Assembly (NCBI GenBank): GCA_947447005.1
Contig: CANFHO010000003.1
Span: 1 to 56,961, forward strand
Length of the DNA: 56,961 bases
Direction: 5' to 3'
Source of the DNA: Chitinophagaceae bacterium
GTDB lineage: Bacteria; Bacteroidota; Bacteroidia; Chitinophagales; Chitinophagaceae
Shown here piece by piece: positions 18,943-26,979 of this stretch. The position numbers and the translations under genes were made by a program. The notes under the pieces were generated by a model. The model did not search any database. It saw nothing but the letters and a program-made list of their open reading frames with translations, and was not told where the DNA came from. Within the stretch, counting starts at the first letter, position 1. Every line of letters starts with the position of its first letter.

Positions 18943-19338
18943 TTAAATAAGATGTTGGCGTATTTTCTCTTGCACTTCTTTCAATTCTTCTGCATTGAGT
19001 TTTAACTTGGAACGGGTAAAATTCAAGTCATCTGCACTGTTTATAGGAACAATATGCAAATGTGCATGTGGCACCTCCAAACCGATTACAGATAATCCAC
19101 AACGCTCACAAGGAAAAGCTTGTTCAATGGCCTTAGCAATGGGCTTTGCAAATACCAATATTTCAGATAAGAACTCATCGTTAAGATCAAATATATAGTC
19201 TGTTTCAAGCTTTGGAACTACCAACGTATGGCCTAATGCCATTGGAAAAACATCTAAAAATGCATAGAAATGTTCATTCTCCGCTATCTTATAAGATGGA
19301 ATTTCCCCAGCGATGATCCGTGAAAAAATGCTTGGCAT
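18943..19338 (-). CDS. HIT-family nucleotide hydrolase
   Basis: A 131-residue protein of the histidine-triad family, which hydrolyses nucleoside phosphoramidates and similar adenylated compounds. The triad HAHLHIVPI is at about residues 98-106. The N-terminus, FSRIIAGEIPSYKIAENEHF, is that of the Hint branch. It sits 6 bp behind greA and 1 bp before a small membrane gene, within one operon. Confidence 0.93.
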   Translation of the reverse strand: MPSIFSRIIAGEIPSYKIAENEHFYAFLDVFPMALGHTLVVPKLETDYIFDLNDEFLSEILVFAKPIAKAIEQAFPCERCGLSVIGLEVPHAHLHIVPINSADDLNFTRSKLKLNAEELKEVQEKIRQHLI

Positions 19339-19344
19339 TTCAAA

Positions 19345-19818
19345 TTAGATTGAAATGTTATCTATACTAAACGTTATTTTCCCATTAGGAGCAATGACTT
19401 CGGCCTCATCTCCTACTTTCTTGCCCAATAACCCCTTCCCTATGGGAGAAGTAACAGATATTTTCTGTTGCTTCAAATCGGCTTCTTTCTCAGAAACAAT
19501 TTGATAGGTCATAGACTTTTTTGTTGCCTTATTTGTAATGGTAACCTTCGTAAGAATGGAAACCTTGCTGATATCAATATTGGTAATATCCAAAATACGA
19601 GCGCTGGCAAGCTCTGTGTCCATGCGACTGATTCTTGCTTCAAGGAGTCCTTGAGCTTCTTTAGCAGCATCATATTCAGCATTCTCTTTTAAATCACCTT
19701 TTTCCCTTGCTTCAGCTATAGCACGAGAAGCAGCTGGCCGCTCAACTGTTTTCAGATGATGCAGTTCAGATTTCATTAGCTCAAGTGTCTCTTTGGTTAC
19801 ATATATTACATCACTCAT
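19345..19818 (-). CDS. greA: Transcription elongation factor GreA
   Basis: Rescues backtracked RNA polymerase by stimulating transcript cleavage. The protein has 157 residues: an N-terminal coiled coil (about 10-75) whose tip carries acidic residues (GDLKENAEYDAAKE near 41-54) and a C-terminal FKBP-like domain with SPIGKGLLGKKVGDEA. Length is normal. First gene of the greA-HIT operon. A hairpin with a T-run lies 26-65 bp upstream of its start. Confidence 0.96.
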   Translation of the reverse strand: MSDVIYVTKETLELMKSELHHLKTVERPAASRAIAEAREKGDLKENAEYDAAKEAQGLLEARISRMDTELASARILDITNIDISKVSILTKVTITNKATKKSMTYQIVSEKEADLKQQKISVTSPIGKGLLGKKVGDEAEVIAPNGKITFSIDNISI

Positions 19819-19843
19819 AAGGAATTATTTCTTTCTTGAGTTG

Positions 19844-19883
19844 AAAAAAATAGCAACGCCCCAGTTGTAACTGAAGCGTTGCT
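19844..19883 (-). terminator. Terminator hairpin between the hydroxyacid dehydrogenase gene and greA
   Basis: On the minus strand, AGCAACGC pairs perfectly with GCGTTGCT (arms within 19852-19883). An inner CAGT-TACA-ACTG stem is followed by seven T. It lies 30 bp after the dehydrogenase stop and would end that transcript. Confidence 0.75.
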
Positions 19884-19889
19884 GTAGTG

Positions 19890-19897
19890 CAAAATTA
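19890..19897 (-). promoter_or_regulatory. Candidate -7 element upstream of greA
   Basis: TAATTTTG on the minus strand matches TAnnTTTG. The start point it implies (near 19884) would coincide with the first base of the terminator-like hairpin, so either this match is fortuitous or greA mRNA begins with that hairpin. Confidence 0.3.
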
Positions 19898-19913
19898 ATG
19901 ATTTTTTTGAAAA

Positions 19914-20852
19914 TCAGACACTTACCCTGATTCCAAGCTTGTCCAATATTACTGTAGCCATCTTTATTAAGGCTTCGCGACTGTATCCTGCAATATGTGG
20001 GGTAATCAACACATTGGTTCTTGCTACCAAATTTTGAAAGAGTGCCATTTCTTCTTCAGAATATGTTGCAAGTGATTCATTTTCAAGCACATCCAACCCA
20101 GCAGCAGAAATCAGTTTTTCATCCAACGCATGAATCAAGGCCGGCGTATCAATCACCTTACCCCTACTTGCATTCATCAATACTGGGGAGCGTTTGAGTG
20201 CCTGAAAAAAATGATTATCTGCGTAATGATATGTTTCCTCCGTCAATGGCAAATGAAAACTTATGATATCTGCCTGCTCCTGAATTTCATGCAAGGTTGC
20301 CTCCTGAATATATCCAGAAGAAAATCCTGTCTTATATCCATCATGTGCCAAAACCCTGACATGAAAAGAAGACAATAGTTGGGCCAGTTTCCACCCGGTA
20401 TTTCCATAGCCTATAATACCAACCGTTTTACCTCCCAATTCAGTACCGCGATTTTCATCTCTTAACCAAATCCCTTTACGAACTTCATTAGAGGATCGAT
20501 CAATATGATGCAATAAAGATAGGATCATGCCAATCACCTGCTCACCAACCGTATCTCGATTGCCCTCAGGGCTGCTGACACATTGAATGCCTTTTGATGC
20601 TGCATATACATGATCAATCATCTCCATACCACTACCCAACCGCCCAATCCATTTCAGAGATGTTGCCTTATCGATTATGGACTTATCAATTTTTAACCTG
20701 GTTGTAACGATCATTCCTGTGAATGAACCTATCATTGCAGACAATTCATCATAAGATATTTTAAACGACTCAACTACCTCAAATCCAGCAGCCCCCATAC
20801 TTTTCTTCAGAATGGGATGTGCAAATGCCGTTATGATTACCTTTTGTTTCAT
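19914..20852 (-). CDS. D-isomer-specific 2-hydroxyacid dehydrogenase
   Basis: A cytoplasmic NAD-dependent dehydrogenase of 312 residues, related to 3-phosphoglycerate and erythronate-4-phosphate dehydrogenases. The NAD-binding site is GGKTVGIIGYGNTGWKLAQ (about 141-159). Catalytic Arg is in NASRGKVIDT (near 230), Glu in GLDVLENE (near 258) and His in ITPHIAGY (near 286). No ACT regulatory domain is present. The ATG at 20852 overlaps the rsmA stop (TGATG), so translation is coupled; a GTG at 20855 is the alternative. Because pdxA lies just beyond rsmA, a role as the erythronate-4-phosphate dehydrogenase of vitamin B6 synthesis is possible, but serine synthesis or another hydroxyacid is equally open. 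Confidence 0.88.
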   Translation of the reverse strand: MKQKVIITAFAHPILKKSMGAAGFEVVESFKISYDELSAMIGSFTGMIVTTRLKIDKSIIDKATSLKWIGRLGSGMEMIDHVYAASKGIQCVSSPEGNRDTVGEQVIGMILSLLHHIDRSSNEVRKGIWLRDENRGTELGGKTVGIIGYGNTGWKLAQLLSSFHVRVLAHDGYKTGFSSGYIQEATLHEIQEQADIISFHLPLTEETYHYADNHFFQALKRSPVLMNASRGKVIDTPALIHALDEKLISAAGLDVLENESLATYSEEEMALFQNLVARTNVLITPHIAGYSREALIKMATVILDKLGIRVSV

Positions 20853-21601
20853 CACATCATGTTCAGCAAATCAACAAAATCTTGGACAGAAAGTTGCTCT
20901 GCTCTTTTCGAAAAAATATCATTTTGTAAAACCTCTTTTTTAAAATAGGGTTTTAAGGGATTTCTGAGTTGTTTTCTCCTTTGGCCAAAAGCAGCTTTCA
21001 CCAGCATGAGAAATCTTTTATGATTTTCAATTCCATATGGATTGCCAATAAAAGAAAAACGGATTACGCCGCTTTTAACTTTGGGAGGCGGATTGAAACA
21101 ATCTTCATCTACATCAAACAAATATTCTGTTTTGAAATATGCCTGCGTTAACACACTTAAAATGCCATACTCTTTTGAACCAGGACCAGAACAAATCCGA
21201 AGTGCCACTTCCTTTTGAAACATCCCCACCATGGATTCTATTTGCTCTCGCCATTCAATAACACGAAAAACAATCTGTGTAGAAATATTATATGGAAAAT
21301 TGCCAATCAAGGTAAATTTCCCATCAAAAGGAACAGGAATATCTAAAATACTCGCCTCAGTGATTTTTCCTATCAAAACAGGATAGTTTTTCTCAAGAAA
21401 TTCCACCTTTTCATGATCCAGCTCTACAGCTTTGAAATCAATACCTTCCAATTTTAATAAATGGGCGGTCAAAGCTCCGCCACCAGGACCAACCTCTATC
21501 AATTGACTAAATGTATGATTTTGAAGGGCATCTACAATGCGTAAACAGACTGTTTCATCCTTCAAAAAGTGTTGCCCAAGCGATTTCTTCAATGTATACA
21601 T
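20852..21601 (-). CDS. rsmA: 16S rRNA dimethyladenosine methyltransferase RsmA (KsgA)
   Basis: Dimethylates A1518 and A1519 of 16S rRNA late in small-subunit assembly. The protein has 249 residues. The SAM site is IEVGPGGGALT (about 37-47) and the target-base motif is GNFPYNIST (about 104-112), both diagnostic. The C-terminal domain carries FGQRRKQLRNPLK. The start KKSLGQHFL is the usual N-terminus. It is divergent from pdxA (67 bp apart); rsmA and pdxA are neighbours in many bacteria. Confidence 0.96.
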   Translation of the reverse strand: MYTLKKSLGQHFLKDETVCLRIVDALQNHTFSQLIEVGPGGGALTAHLLKLEGIDFKAVELDHEKVEFLEKNYPVLIGKITEASILDIPVPFDGKFTLIGNFPYNISTQIVFRVIEWREQIESMVGMFQKEVALRICSGPGSKEYGILSVLTQAYFKTEYLFDVDEDCFNPPPKVKSGVIRFSFIGNPYGIENHKRFLMLVKAAFGQRRKQLRNPLKPYFKKEVLQNDIFSKRAEQLSVQDFVDLLNMM

Positions 21602-21638
21602 CTGTTCAAAATTAAGATAAAGATCCCCGTTTTCATTG

Positions 21639-21646
21639 TACCTTTG
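21639..21646 (+). promoter_or_regulatory. Candidate -7 element for pdxA
   Basis: TACCTTTG matches TAnnTTTG and lies 22 bp before the pdxA start, a normal leader length. The -33 element is not clear. Confidence 0.5.
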
Positions 21647-21668
21647 CTCATAACTGAAAAGAAATCAA

Positions 21669-22754
21669 ATGAGTGTACAAAATAGACCTGTGGTAGGTAT
21701 CTCTGTCGGCGACCTTAATGGCATCGGCATAGAGCTGATCATCAAAACCTTTTCAGATCCACGTATATTGGATTTTTGCACCCCCATCATTTTTGGATCA
21801 AGCAAAGTCATCAACTTTTACAGAAAGACGTTGCCGGAAGTCAATATCAACTATACCAATATCAAGGAACTGGGCAAAGTCAATGCCAAACAATTGAATA
21901 TATTCAATGTTTGGGAAGAAGATGTTGATGTTGAGCCTGGTGTAATGAATGAAACAGGAGGTAAATATGGCGTTAAATCTTTGCAAGCTGCAGTCAAGGC
22001 TTTGAAGGATAATCAAATTGATGCACTTGTAACAGCACCACTTCACAAATATGCCATGCAAAGTGAAGAATTTCAATTTACTGGTCATACCCCTTATTTA
22101 CAAAAAGAATTTCAAGCCAATGATGTGTTGATGTTGATGGTAGCAGAAAATATGCGTGTAGGATTGTTAACTGAACATGTTGCTATTGGTGATGTAGCAA
22201 AGCATATTTCAAAAGAAAAAATTCTCAATAAACTTAATTTGTTGAAAAATAGTCTTAGAAAAGACTTCAGTATCGACAAACCCAGAATTGCTGTATTGGG
22301 CCTCAATCCTCATGCAGGGGATGAAGGATTGGTAGGAAAAGAAGAAAAGGAAATCATCCGACCTGCTGTTCTGGAAGCCAGGAAAATGGACTGTGTTGTA
22401 TTGGGGCCATACAGCGCTGATGCTTTCTTTGCCCGTGGCACACATGAAAAATTTGATGCTGTTTTGGCGATGTACCATGACCAGGGATTGATTCCTTTCA
22501 AATCATTGGCACTCGGGGAAGGGACAAACTTCACTGCAGGATTGGCAGTGATCAGAACCTCTCCAGACCATGGAACTGCTTTTGATATTGCAGGAAAAAA
22601 TCTGGCAGATGAGTCTTCATTCAGAGCTGCTATTTTTACTGCCATCGATATCTATGATGCCAGAATGGGTTATGCAGAATTAAGACAAAACCCATTGAGA
22701 AGAATGTCAGCAAAAGTTCTTGCCAATGTTGTAGATGAAAGACTTGAAGATTGA
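21669..22754 (+). CDS. pdxA: 4-hydroxythreonine-4-phosphate dehydrogenase PdxA
   Basis: Oxidises 4-phosphohydroxy-L-threonine in the deoxyxylulose-phosphate route to pyridoxal phosphate. The protein has 361 residues, slightly longer than E. coli PdxA (329). The metal and substrate motifs are FTGHTPYL (about 138-145), GLNPHAGDEGL (about 211-221), AMYHDQGLIPFKSL (about 267-280) and TSPDHGTAFDIAGK (about 297-310). A lone gene with its own promoter candidate; pdxJ is not in the window. Confidence 0.96.
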   Translation: MSVQNRPVVGISVGDLNGIGIELIIKTFSDPRILDFCTPIIFGSSKVINFYRKTLPEVNINYTNIKELGKVNAKQLNIFNVWEEDVDVEPGVMNETGGKYGVKSLQAAVKALKDNQIDALVTAPLHKYAMQSEEFQFTGHTPYLQKEFQANDVLMLMVAENMRVGLLTEHVAIGDVAKHISKEKILNKLNLLKNSLRKDFSIDKPRIAVLGLNPHAGDEGLVGKEEKEIIRPAVLEARKMDCVVLGPYSADAFFARGTHEKFDAVLAMYHDQGLIPFKSLALGEGTNFTAGLAVIRTSPDHGTAFDIAGKNLADESSFRAAIFTAIDIYDARMGYAELRQNPLRRMSAKVLANVVDERLED

Positions 22755-22781
22755 TTAAATGTTTTAGGTTCAAATCATTTT

Positions 22782-22821
22782 AAAAAGTCAATCGACCTTT
22801 TTAGAAAAAAAATAGAACCTA
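22782..22821. terminator. Weak bidirectional terminator between pdxA and the LolA-like gene
   Basis: AAAAAGTC pairs with GACCTTTTT (one bulge, loop AATC) at 22782-22802. A wider inverted repeat, TAGGTTC (22765-22771) with GAACCTA (22815-22821), encloses it. The two genes are convergent. Confidence 0.45.
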
Positions 22822-23481
22822 GAACTTGTACTCCTGATATACAATTTCCACTTTACCCTTATTGGTTTTTGGTTTAACAGCTTTCGGCTTATCTTCAAAA
22901 CCTGACTCATACTCAAACGTCAAGGCTTTGGGCAACTTATAATCCTTCATATTGAAGGCCATGATTACCCTATCTGGCAGCGACCACTTCGCATACTTCC
23001 CATATTCCATTTCAACCTCATAGGTTCCGTTATCCTTTGTGTTATTGATTGCTTTAATAATCAAAAGAGATTTTTCATCCACATACAAAGTGGCAAGGGC
23101 TATTTCTGGATCTTCTTTGATGGGTAACATCTTGACAATGGTAAGATCCTTGCCTTTGTAAGAAATTCTGCCTGAAATGATGGACATAAACTTCCCTTCT
23201 TCCAAGATTGAAGACAAATTCATCTTTATTCCACCTTTTGGCATCAATGAAATTCCGTTTTGTCGCTTGATATCAAACTTATCAGGATAAGCATAATAAA
23301 TAAATACCTCGGAAATAGGAATCTTTAGAAAGGCTACATCTGTCTTGAGTTTGGCTTTAGCCTCATATTTTTTTATGGCAAAGGCCTTCTGCCGCAGTGA
23401 GGTCATCAAAGCATCCGCCGACTGAGAATCAGCGTTGAAAGACAACAGGAATAATGAAATGAAAATAATTACTCTATTCAT
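22819..23481 (-). CDS. LolA-like outer-membrane lipoprotein-sorting protein
   Basis: A 220-residue exported protein. The signal peptide VIIFISLFLLSFNADSQS is followed by a helix and then beta-rich segments such as YYAYPDKFDIKRQNGISLMP and VDEKSLLIIKAINNTKDNGT, in the style of the LolA/LolB fold that carries lipoproteins or glycolipids across the periplasm. Sequence signatures in this family are weak, so the assignment rests on overall pattern. It is convergent with pdxA and 33 bp after the TIM-barrel gene. Confidence 0.6.
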   Translation of the reverse strand: MNRVIIFISLFLLSFNADSQSADALMTSLRQKAFAIKKYEAKAKLKTDVAFLKIPISEVFIYYAYPDKFDIKRQNGISLMPKGGIKMNLSSILEEGKFMSIISGRISYKGKDLTIVKMLPIKEDPEIALATLYVDEKSLLIIKAINNTKDNGTYEVEMEYGKYAKWSLPDRVIMAFNMKDYKLPKALTFEYESGFEDKPKAVKPKTNKGKVEIVYQEYKF

Positions 23482-23514
23482 TCATATACAACAAGACTGC
23501 GGTGAAAAGGTTGC

Positions 23515-24447
23515 CTATAAGAAGGAATCTGCCTCGCGATAAGATTTTATCAATGCCTGCACTCCTTCAACACCCTTACCTGAAATGCCATGTTCCATAC
23601 CTAAAATGCCTTTATACCCTTTAGAATAGATATGTTTGAAAATGTTTTTATAATTCATTTCCCCTGTTCCAGGTTCTTTGCGACCAGGATTATCTCCAAT
23701 CTGCATATACCCGATTTCATCCCAACAACGATTGATATGTGCTATGATATCACCCTCATTCCGCTGCATATGGTACATATCAAAAAGAATTTTACAAGCA
23801 CTGCTGTTAACAGCCTTGCAAATCATATGCGTTTGTTCTGAATGACGCAAAAAGAGATCTGGGTTATCTGACAATGGTTCAAGTACCATCACCAAACCAT
23901 TTTTCTCCAATACTTCAGCGCCAAGTCGCAATGCAGTAATCACATTTCCAGTTTGAATATCAATAGGCAAAGAATGATCATAATTACCAGGAACAACTGT
24001 CATCCATTTGGCATTGCAACGCTTGGCCACTTCAACTGCAGTTTTACAATCTCTAACAATCACATCTTTGAATTCCTGTTTTCCCGTTGTCAAACTAAGC
24101 TTCCAATGCCAGCTATCAGTGGTTACAACAAATACGCCCATTTGCATGCCCAATTTTGCCAAGGCATTACCAATTTTTTCCTGTTCTTCAACAGAACGGC
24201 CCATCATACCATTGTCTTCAATAGACCTGAAACCCTGATCATATGCCCATTTGATTTGATCAATAAAATCTTTACCTGCTGTTGCGCCAAACATTCCATC
24301 ATGAAATGCATAATTCAGATTGAAGGTTTTCCCTGTCAAATCTGATAAGGCATTATGTTGTTGTGTTGTTGAGGCGATTGATTTTACTCCTGGTAACATG
24401 GCGGCTCCAGCCAATGCGGTATTCCTGAAAAAATTTCTGCGTTGCAT
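23515..24447 (-). CDS. Hydroxypyruvate isomerase-like TIM-barrel protein with Tat-type signal
   Basis: A 310-residue protein with a twin-arginine leader (QRRNFFRNTALAGAAMLPG), so it is probably exported folded. The body is the AP-endonuclease-2/xylose-isomerase-like TIM barrel: MVLEPLSDNPD (near 192), KILFDMYHMQRNEGD (near 216), YMQIGDNPGRKEPGTGEMNY (near 245) and GMEHG near the end supply metal-binding Glu, Asp and His. Hydroxypyruvate isomerase or a sugar epimerase/isomerase acting on keto-sugars is likely; the exact substrate is not evident. It is divergent from the FGE-fold gene and near an exported Gfo/Idh/MocA oxidoreductase, which fits periplasmic sugar processing. Confidence 0.8.
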   Translation of the reverse strand: MQRRNFFRNTALAGAAMLPGVKSIASTTQQHNALSDLTGKTFNLNYAFHDGMFGATAGKDFIDQIKWAYDQGFRSIEDNGMMGRSVEEQEKIGNALAKLGMQMGVFVVTTDSWHWKLSLTTGKQEFKDVIVRDCKTAVEVAKRCNAKWMTVVPGNYDHSLPIDIQTGNVITALRLGAEVLEKNGLVMVLEPLSDNPDLFLRHSEQTHMICKAVNSSACKILFDMYHMQRNEGDIIAHINRCWDEIGYMQIGDNPGRKEPGTGEMNYKNIFKHIYSKGYKGILGMEHGISGKGVEGVQALIKSYREADSFL

Positions 24448-24520
24448 ATCGTTGAAATTTGATAATTTAAATATTCTAATCTTTCTACAATTTACTTAAA
24501 ATTGCATCAAAATTCTTCCA

Positions 24521-25462
24521 TTGAAAAAAATTATCCTTTCCCTCTCTATTGCTTTTACTCTCTCTGCAAACGCACAAACAACTTCTCAGGAATCAAAGAT
24601 GATTGATTTGCCAGGTTCTGACTTGAAAATCAAATTGATTAAACTTCCAGAAGGAAGCTTTCAGATGGGCAACAACGCATCTGATCATTCAAATGAAAAA
24701 CCTGCAAAAAATGTTTCTGTATCTGGATTCTGGATGGGAGCATTTGAAATCACACACGATCAATTCAATGTCTTTTATAAAGATGACAATACATCACAAG
24801 GATCCGGTGTAGATGCAGTAACAAGACCTACAGCCCAATATATAGACCTCTCGTGGAATATGGGTAAAGATGGTGGCTATCCTGTAAACAGCATGAGTGT
24901 AGATGCTGCAATGATGTTCTGCAGATGGCTGTATAGCAAAACAGGCGTATTCTTCAGACTTCCATCCGAAGCAGAATGGGAGTATGCATGCAGAGCTGGC
25001 AGCAAAACAAATTATTACTTTGGAAATGATGCAGCTCAGTTGAAACAATATGCATGGTTCAGTGCAAACAGCAAAGGGAAATACCAAAAAGTAGGACAGA
25101 AAAAACCCAATGCATGGGGATTGTATGACATGTTGGGCAATGTTGCAGAATGGACACTTGATCAATATGATGCAGAGTATTTCAATAAAATAAATGATGG
25201 GGCAAAAGACCCAATCATACAACCTAAATCAAGATATCCAAGAAGTATTCGAGGAGGATCTTATGAAAATGAGCCCTTGGATCTTATTGTCTCATCCCGA
25301 CACTTCAGTGAGGTATCCTGGAACAAAAGAGACCCTCAAATTCCTAAAAGCAGATGGTGGTTGACAGATGGTGCATTTGCAGGATTTAGAATTGTTCAAC
25401 CAATTGTTCAGCCAAGTGCGGAAGAAGCCGAAAAATTTTATAAATTGTACTTGGGTAATTAA
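24521..25462 (+). CDS. Exported FGE/SUMF1-fold protein lacking the catalytic cysteines
   Basis: A 313-residue protein with a signal peptide (KKIILSLSIAFTLSANAQ) and TTG start. The formylglycine-generating-enzyme/sulfatase-modifying fold is clear: EGSFQMGNN (near 44), FRLPSEAEWEYACRAG (near 146), WGLYDMLGNVAEWTLDQYD (near 199) and AFAGFRIV near the end. True FGEs hold two cysteines in the segment after the RGGS motif. Here it reads RGGSYENEPLDLIVSSRHF and has none, so sulfatase activation is unlikely. Its role is unknown, perhaps carbohydrate-linked. It lies 19 bp before the Gfo/Idh/MocA gene in an apparent operon. Confidence 0.85.
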   Translation: MKKIILSLSIAFTLSANAQTTSQESKMIDLPGSDLKIKLIKLPEGSFQMGNNASDHSNEKPAKNVSVSGFWMGAFEITHDQFNVFYKDDNTSQGSGVDAVTRPTAQYIDLSWNMGKDGGYPVNSMSVDAAMMFCRWLYSKTGVFFRLPSEAEWEYACRAGSKTNYYFGNDAAQLKQYAWFSANSKGKYQKVGQKKPNAWGLYDMLGNVAEWTLDQYDAEYFNKINDGAKDPIIQPKSRYPRSIRGGSYENEPLDLIVSSRHFSEVSWNKRDPQIPKSRWWLTDGAFAGFRIVQPIVQPSAEEAEKFYKLYLGN

Positions 25463-25481
25463 ATCTTTAAAATAAACAACG

Positions 25482-26825
25482 ATGCGTAAACAAATGCCAG
25501 AGTCCCATGCAAGCCGCAGGGATTTCATGAAACAATCCAGCCTGCTCGCAGGTGGTGTGATTGCTGCACCTCTTATGAGCAATGCAAATTATTTTTCAGG
25601 TGCAAGTGATGTAATTAAAATTGCACTCATCGGCTGTGGTGGTCGTGGTACAGGTGCTGTAACTCAAGCTTTGCTGAGTAAACAAAATGTAAAACTTATT
25701 GCCATGGCTGATGCTTTCCGCAACCGAATTGACATGAGTTATAATGAAATCACCAAGGATGATATGTCTGATGCTGGTATAACTGGAAATCTGAAGGCCA
25801 TGATAGATGTACCTGAGGAAAGAAAGTTTGTAGGGTTTGATGCATATAAAAGTGCGATTGCTTTGGCTGATGTTGTGATTTTGACAACGCCTCCCGGTTT
25901 CAGACCAATTCATTTTGAAGAAGCCGTGAAGCAAGGCAAACATATCTTCATGGAGAAGCCAGTTGCTACAGATCCAGAAGGAATCAAGCGCGTATTGGTT
26001 GCTGCAGAAGAAGCCAAAAAGAAAAAGCTCAATGTGGTTGTCGGACTACAAAGGCATTATCAAAATTCATATCGTGAACTTTTCAAAAGAAAGGATCAGA
26101 TTGGAGATATTACTTCTATGCAAGCATGGTGGAACAATGATGGTGTTTGGGTAAATCCTAGAAAACCGGAACAAACTGAAATGGAATACCAAATGAGAAA
26201 CTGGTACTATTTCAACTGGCTTTGTGGAGATCATATCACAGAACAACATATCCATAATCTTGATGTCATTAACTGGTTCAAGGGTTCTTATCCAGTGAAA
26301 GCTCAAGGGATGGGTGGCCGTCAGGTGCGCAATGGTAAAGATTATGGTGAGATTTTTGATCATCACTTTGTTGAATTTCAATATGCTGATGGATCTATCT
26401 TAAATAGCCAATGTCGTCATATTCCAAAAACTTCAGCTAAGGTGGATGAATTATTCATTGGAACCAAAGGCAAAATTTTCTGTGGCGCAGCCAAGATCAC
26501 TGACCTTAAGGGAAATACCATCTATCAATTCGACAAGAAAGGAGAAAACAACGGATATCAAACAGAACATGATGAACTGTTTGCTGCCATTGCAAAAGGT
26601 GAATATAAATTTGCAGATGCTGAAAATGGAGCAAAGAGTTCCATGACTTCTATTCTGGGTCGTATGGCTACTTATAGCGGACAAGTGATTGAGTGGGATA
26701 AGGCCCTTAACTGTGGATTGAATCTACAACCCTCAGCTTATACATGGGATACATTGCCAAAATCGCTTCCAGACGCCGATGGTCGATATAAGATTGCAGT
26801 GCCTGGGGTGACGAAGTTTTATTAA
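25482..26825 (+). CDS. Gfo/Idh/MocA-family oxidoreductase with Tat-type signal
   Basis: A 447-residue NAD(P)-dependent sugar oxidoreductase. The leader SRRDFMKQSSLLAGGVIAAP is a twin-arginine signal, so it probably acts outside the cytoplasm with bound cofactor. The Rossmann motif IKIALIGCGGRGTGAV is at about residues 45-60 and HIFMEKPVATDPEG (about 153-166) contains the conserved EKP. GDHITEQHIHNLDVINWF gives the catalytic His. It resembles the exported oxidoreductases of Planctomycetes and Bacteroidota. With the TIM-barrel isomerase nearby, oxidation to keto-sugars or keto-glycosides is a reasonable guess. Confidence 0.88.
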   Translation: MRKQMPESHASRRDFMKQSSLLAGGVIAAPLMSNANYFSGASDVIKIALIGCGGRGTGAVTQALLSKQNVKLIAMADAFRNRIDMSYNEITKDDMSDAGITGNLKAMIDVPEERKFVGFDAYKSAIALADVVILTTPPGFRPIHFEEAVKQGKHIFMEKPVATDPEGIKRVLVAAEEAKKKKLNVVVGLQRHYQNSYRELFKRKDQIGDITSMQAWWNNDGVWVNPRKPEQTEMEYQMRNWYYFNWLCGDHITEQHIHNLDVINWFKGSYPVKAQGMGGRQVRNGKDYGEIFDHHFVEFQYADGSILNSQCRHIPKTSAKVDELFIGTKGKIFCGAAKITDLKGNTIYQFDKKGENNGYQTEHDELFAAIAKGEYKFADAENGAKSSMTSILGRMATYSGQVIEWDKALNCGLNLQPSAYTWDTLPKSLPDADGRYKIAVPGVTKFY

Positions 26826-26834
26826 AAGGGAAAG

Positions 26835-26973
26835 AGGCAAGGAGGCAAAGAGGCAGAGAGTTTCTTCACGTTAATTTACTAAAAAAGGGAGTCAGATTTT
26901 TTCTGCTCCCTTTTTTTAGTTTTTTTCGATAGAAATTATATCCTTGCCTCTTTCCCTCTTTGCCTCCTTGCCT
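26835..26973. repeat. 19-bp inverted repeat of degenerate AGGCAA(G/A) units around a terminator
   Basis: AGGCAAGGAGGCAAAGAGG at 26835-26853 recurs as its exact reverse complement at 26955-26973. Each arm is built from short AGGCAAR/GAGG units that continue imperfectly outside the 19 bp. The arms are 101 bp apart and frame the terminator at 26881-26917. Confidence 0.9.
26881..26917. terminator. Strong bidirectional terminator
   Basis: AAAAAAGGGAG pairs with CTCCCTTTTTT, with CAG/CTG extending the stem past a single bulged T, and a T-rich loop. T-runs exist on both strands. It separates the convergent oxidoreductase and esterase genes. Confidence 0.85.
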
Positions 26974-26979
26974 TGTAAA

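Noticed and set aside
24794-25222. 142-residue open frame antisense to the FGE-fold gene
   Set aside because: Shadow frame with cysteine-rich, unfamiliar translation. The plus-strand protein has strong family motifs.
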